Under the pieces are notes generated by a model, which was given only the letters and a program-made list of their open reading frames with translations, made no database searches and was not told where the DNA came from. The position numbers were made by a program, and so were the translations under genes. Shown piece by piece: positions 45,401 through 46,376 of a DNA stretch of 46,376 nt (position 1 is its first letter; each line of letters opens with the position of its first letter). This stretch comes from Pirellulales bacterium (GTDB taxonomy: Bacteria > Planctomycetota > Planctomycetia > Pirellulales > UBA1268): contig JADHNY010000020.1 in NCBI GenBank assembly GCA_016779265.1, positions 1-46,376 of the forward strand, given 5' to 3'.

Positions 45401-45625
45401 CGGCCGATCCTGATGACGTCGCTCGCCTTTATCCTCGGCGTGCTGCCGCTGGTGGTGGCTGAGGGTGCTGGAGCCGAGATGCGGCGTACGCTCGGGCTCG
45501 CTGTGTTTAGCGGCATGCTCGGCGTGACACTCTTCGGCGTCTTCCTCACACCGGTCTTCTTCTTCACGCTCGTGCAACGCCCGCGCAGGGCACGCAGTGA
45601 ATCACCAGCTTCCGCAGGCTCCTAG
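42413..45625 (+). CDS. RND multidrug-efflux transporter, HAE-1 type (second of tandem pair)
   Basis: A 1070-aa paralog of the preceding pump, sharing the same opening (IAGFFIERPIFASVISIVLVLCGG) and the same relay: Asp420 and Asp421 in GIVVDDAIVVVENVERW and Lys965 in GLACKNAILIVEF. Compared with the first copy the first periplasmic loop contains a short insertion around the NFTADKDESGRPLYDEIFLSNY region, and the funnel-type loop has EQDKGYLIADVTLPDGASVQRTSE. Membrane segments are strongly conserved between the two while periplasmic loops diverge, as after an old duplication. The ATG overlaps the previous stop (ATGA). The arrangement adaptor-pump-pump resembles MdtABC/MuxABC, in which two different RND subunits form one trimer. 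Whether that holds here cannot be told from sequence. Confidence 0.95.
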   Translation: MIAGFFIERPIFASVISIVLVLCGGVAAVTLPTTQYPDITPPTIEVSTVYPGANAELVRDTIAAPIEQQVSGVEKSLSMSSQCTNDGRYRLTVTFAPGTDLNIAQVLTQVRVTLAMPSLPDLVQREGVAVLKKSPAAMMIVNFTADKDESGRPLYDEIFLSNYATIQIRDELLRVEGVGDVDFIGQRDYSMRVWLEPEKMAAVGLSSGDIRTALENQNYQITAGSVGQQPAPTGQAFQIPLSAVGRLQTAEEFGNIIVKETPADDGDVTAVIVRLRDVARVELGAQFYDQICRLDGEPSVGMNIYQLPGSNAIEAAAAVRAKLASLGERFPTGLKASVVYDTTPFIEESKSEVLKTLRDATILVALVVLLFLQNWRATLIPLIAVPVAIVGTFAFMAALGFSLNNLSLFGLVLAIGIVVDDAIVVVENVERWIERGLSPREASFKAMQEVTGPVIGVALVLCAVFVPCSFITGIVGEFFRQFALTIAVSTVLSAINSLTLSPALAAILLRPKGSPPDPIDRIVRLTCGWIFWMFNGSFAALTHAYAWGVRVALRLAVLVLLGYVGLLSLTWTLFTETPVGFIPEQDKGYLIADVTLPDGASVQRTSEVMASLEQRALQEPGVAHAVSVAGRSVVLGANSPNWGAMYVMLDDFSQRPGEELSSEAIAERLRREWQATVDEATVQVFGPPPVDGLGTVAGFRLALEDRGDYGPTQMEQASAALVQAAKEDERLTGLFTNYSASAPWLFLDIDREKAAATGVPLKDLFETLQVQLGSYYVNNFNRFGRSWQVNVQADAQHRGDIKRAIESLKVPGIHGEAVPLSTLVQVKDRVGPSLVMRYNLYPAAAIYGEPAPGTGSTSALAIVQEHFDRLQQEAVIPQLFAAEWTEMAFMQIRSGNTAAFLFVLGVVLVFLVLAALYESWRLPIAVILVVPMCLLSAVVGIREAGLEITIFTQIGFVVLVGLACKNAILIVEFARQLTHEGKPVAEATVEASRLRLRPILMTSLAFILGVLPLVVAEGAGAEMRRTLGLAVFSGMLGVTLFGVFLTPVFFFTLVQRPRRARSESPASAGS

Positions 45626-45664
45626 CAGAACGGTTTTCACGTCTCCCGCTGCAGCAGCCACTCC

Positions 45665-46376
45665 CTAACGCGGCTTACGCGATCGCAACCACTCCGGCCA
45701 GAGACACCACGGATCGAAGCCTGCGGGAGGCTGCTTGCCGATGTAGTCGTCACACACGCCACCATCGACTCTGGGTGATGGTGGGCAGCATTCCCCGGAT
45801 GCGGCAAGTTCTTCAAGCCGAAGCTGCCAGCCACCGCCCAACGCGCGGTAAACCTTGATCATGCCCCTCGCAACACCGCCAAGATCGTCGTTCAGTTTGA
45901 CCTGCTCTGAGACGAGCGTCTGCTGCACCACAAACACTCGGTTGTAGTCGCTGACCCCTTCCTTGTATTGAATCTCGACGAGTTCCGCGGAGCGGCTGGC
46001 TGCGTCGACAGCCACTTGTTGTTTTTCGGCCCCCAGACGTGCTTGGATCATCGTCACGATGCCGTCTTCAGCTTCGCGGCCTGCCCGCAAGACGGTTTCC
46101 TTGTAGGCGGCAAGCAGCTCCTGAAACTTTGCATCCTGCTGGCGGATGTTGTTGATCAGCCGACCGTAGTTGAGAATTTTCCAATCGACAACTGGGGCCA
46201 CAAAGCCATACATCGAGTCTGATTCAAACAGCTGCCCAATCTCGTTGGCATAGACACCGATATAGCCGTTGATCGACAGAGCGGGATACAGCTGCGCCTC
46301 TGCCACGCCGATCTGCGCTGATTGAGCAGCGAGCAACCGCTCCGCCTGTCGCACATCGGGCCGCCGCCTGATTAGG
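45665..46376 (-). CDS. TolC/OprM-type outer-membrane efflux factor (C-terminal part; 5' end beyond window)
   Basis: The frame is open to the window edge, so only the last 236 or so residues are present. The first visible residues, RRRPDVRQAERLLAAQSAQIGVAEAQLYPALSI, are the conserved repeat-boundary block of OprM/NodT outer-membrane factors. After it come the helical and barrel strands of the second structural repeat (PVVDWKILNYGRLINNIRQQDAKFQELLAAYKETVLRAGREAEDG, LVEIQYKEGVSDYNRVF, VYRALGGGWQL). The protein would be the outer-membrane channel of a tripartite pump, which fits the convergent adaptor and RND genes. A C-terminal tail of about 45 residues containing two adjacent cysteines is unlike the usual ending. 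A full-length protein would be about 480-500 aa, so more than half is missing. Confidence 0.9.
   Translation of the reverse strand, partial: LIRRRPDVRQAERLLAAQSAQIGVAEAQLYPALSINGYIGVYANEIGQLFESDSMYGFVAPVVDWKILNYGRLINNIRQQDAKFQELLAAYKETVLRAGREAEDGIVTMIQARLGAEKQQVAVDAASRSAELVEIQYKEGVSDYNRVFVVQQTLVSEQVKLNDDLGGVARGMIKVYRALGGGWQLRLEELAASGECCPPSPRVDGGVCDDYIGKQPPAGFDPWCLWPEWLRSRKPR

Noticed and set aside
1-46376. CRISPR array, integrase, transposase, phage genes, tRNA genes
   Set aside because: I looked for regularly spaced repeats, transposase/integrase motifs and cloverleaf features and found none, so the window reads as ordinary chromosomal backbone.

Overview
The window looks like chromosomal DNA from a planctomycete (Pirellulaceae-like, probably aquatic). 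It is GC-rich and carries the paralogous families that mark this phylum: secreted cytochrome/DUF proteins (DUF1587-1592-1588 type with a DUF1552 partner, and DUF1549/DUF1553 type with a DUF1501 partner), a DUF1080 protein, FG-GAP cytochromes, and a secreted protein with an N-terminal 'RxxRLExxLLLAAD' motif. I see no insertion sequence, phage gene, CRISPR array or tRNA. The last gene runs off the right edge, and the left edge appears to cut a structured RNA that may be the end of a 5S rRNA gene.

Layout. 1-160: structured RNA and a strong terminator. 557-730: a tiny acidic lipoprotein. 897-7561 (+): FG-GAP/cytochrome protein, membrane-anchored TPR protein, then (after a terminator) a DUF1592-type cytochrome protein and its DUF1552 partner. 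7578-8883 (-): a DUF1080 sugar-active protein and a membrane-anchored unknown. 9093-9926 (+): HAD-IIA phosphatase. 9972-14563: a sugar-acid catabolic cluster, with alpha-ketoglutarate semialdehyde dehydrogenase and a KdaD-like 2-keto-3-deoxy-pentonate dehydratase on the minus strand and a divergent YjhG/YagF-type pentonate dehydratase. Together these form the lower part of a Weimberg-type (non-phosphorylative) pentose pathway ending in 2-oxoglutarate. 14560-19153 (-): DUF1501 protein and large PSCyt1/DUF1549/DUF1553 cytochrome. 19715-23343 (+): GT4 glycosyltransferase translationally coupled to a GH92 glycosidase with no visible signal peptide. 23347-27166 (-): tightly coupled Dcp peptidase, PI-PLC-like protein and DUF922 putative metalloprotease. 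27281-29446 (+): neutral ceramidase-like protein fused to a LamG domain. 29449-32037 (-): secreted beta-propeller protein. 32406-33455 (+): outer-membrane/transporter-like protein. 33607-45625 (+): a redoxin/cytochrome/copper-monooxygenase fusion, an ABCG-like ABC transporter, an RND adaptor and two tandem RND pumps. 45665-46376 (-): C-terminal part of a TolC/OprM-type outer-membrane factor.

How the parts may work together. The left half reads as carbohydrate use: secreted haem proteins with their Tat-exported partners, DUF1080, and a cytosolic route from pentonic acids to 2-oxoglutarate. The GT4/GH92 pair suggests synthesis and turnover of an intracellular glycoside. The right half is an envelope and export region. 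It pairs two efflux systems (ABC and tripartite RND) with a secreted redox enzyme. Functional assignments come from motifs and remembered family features. No database search was run.
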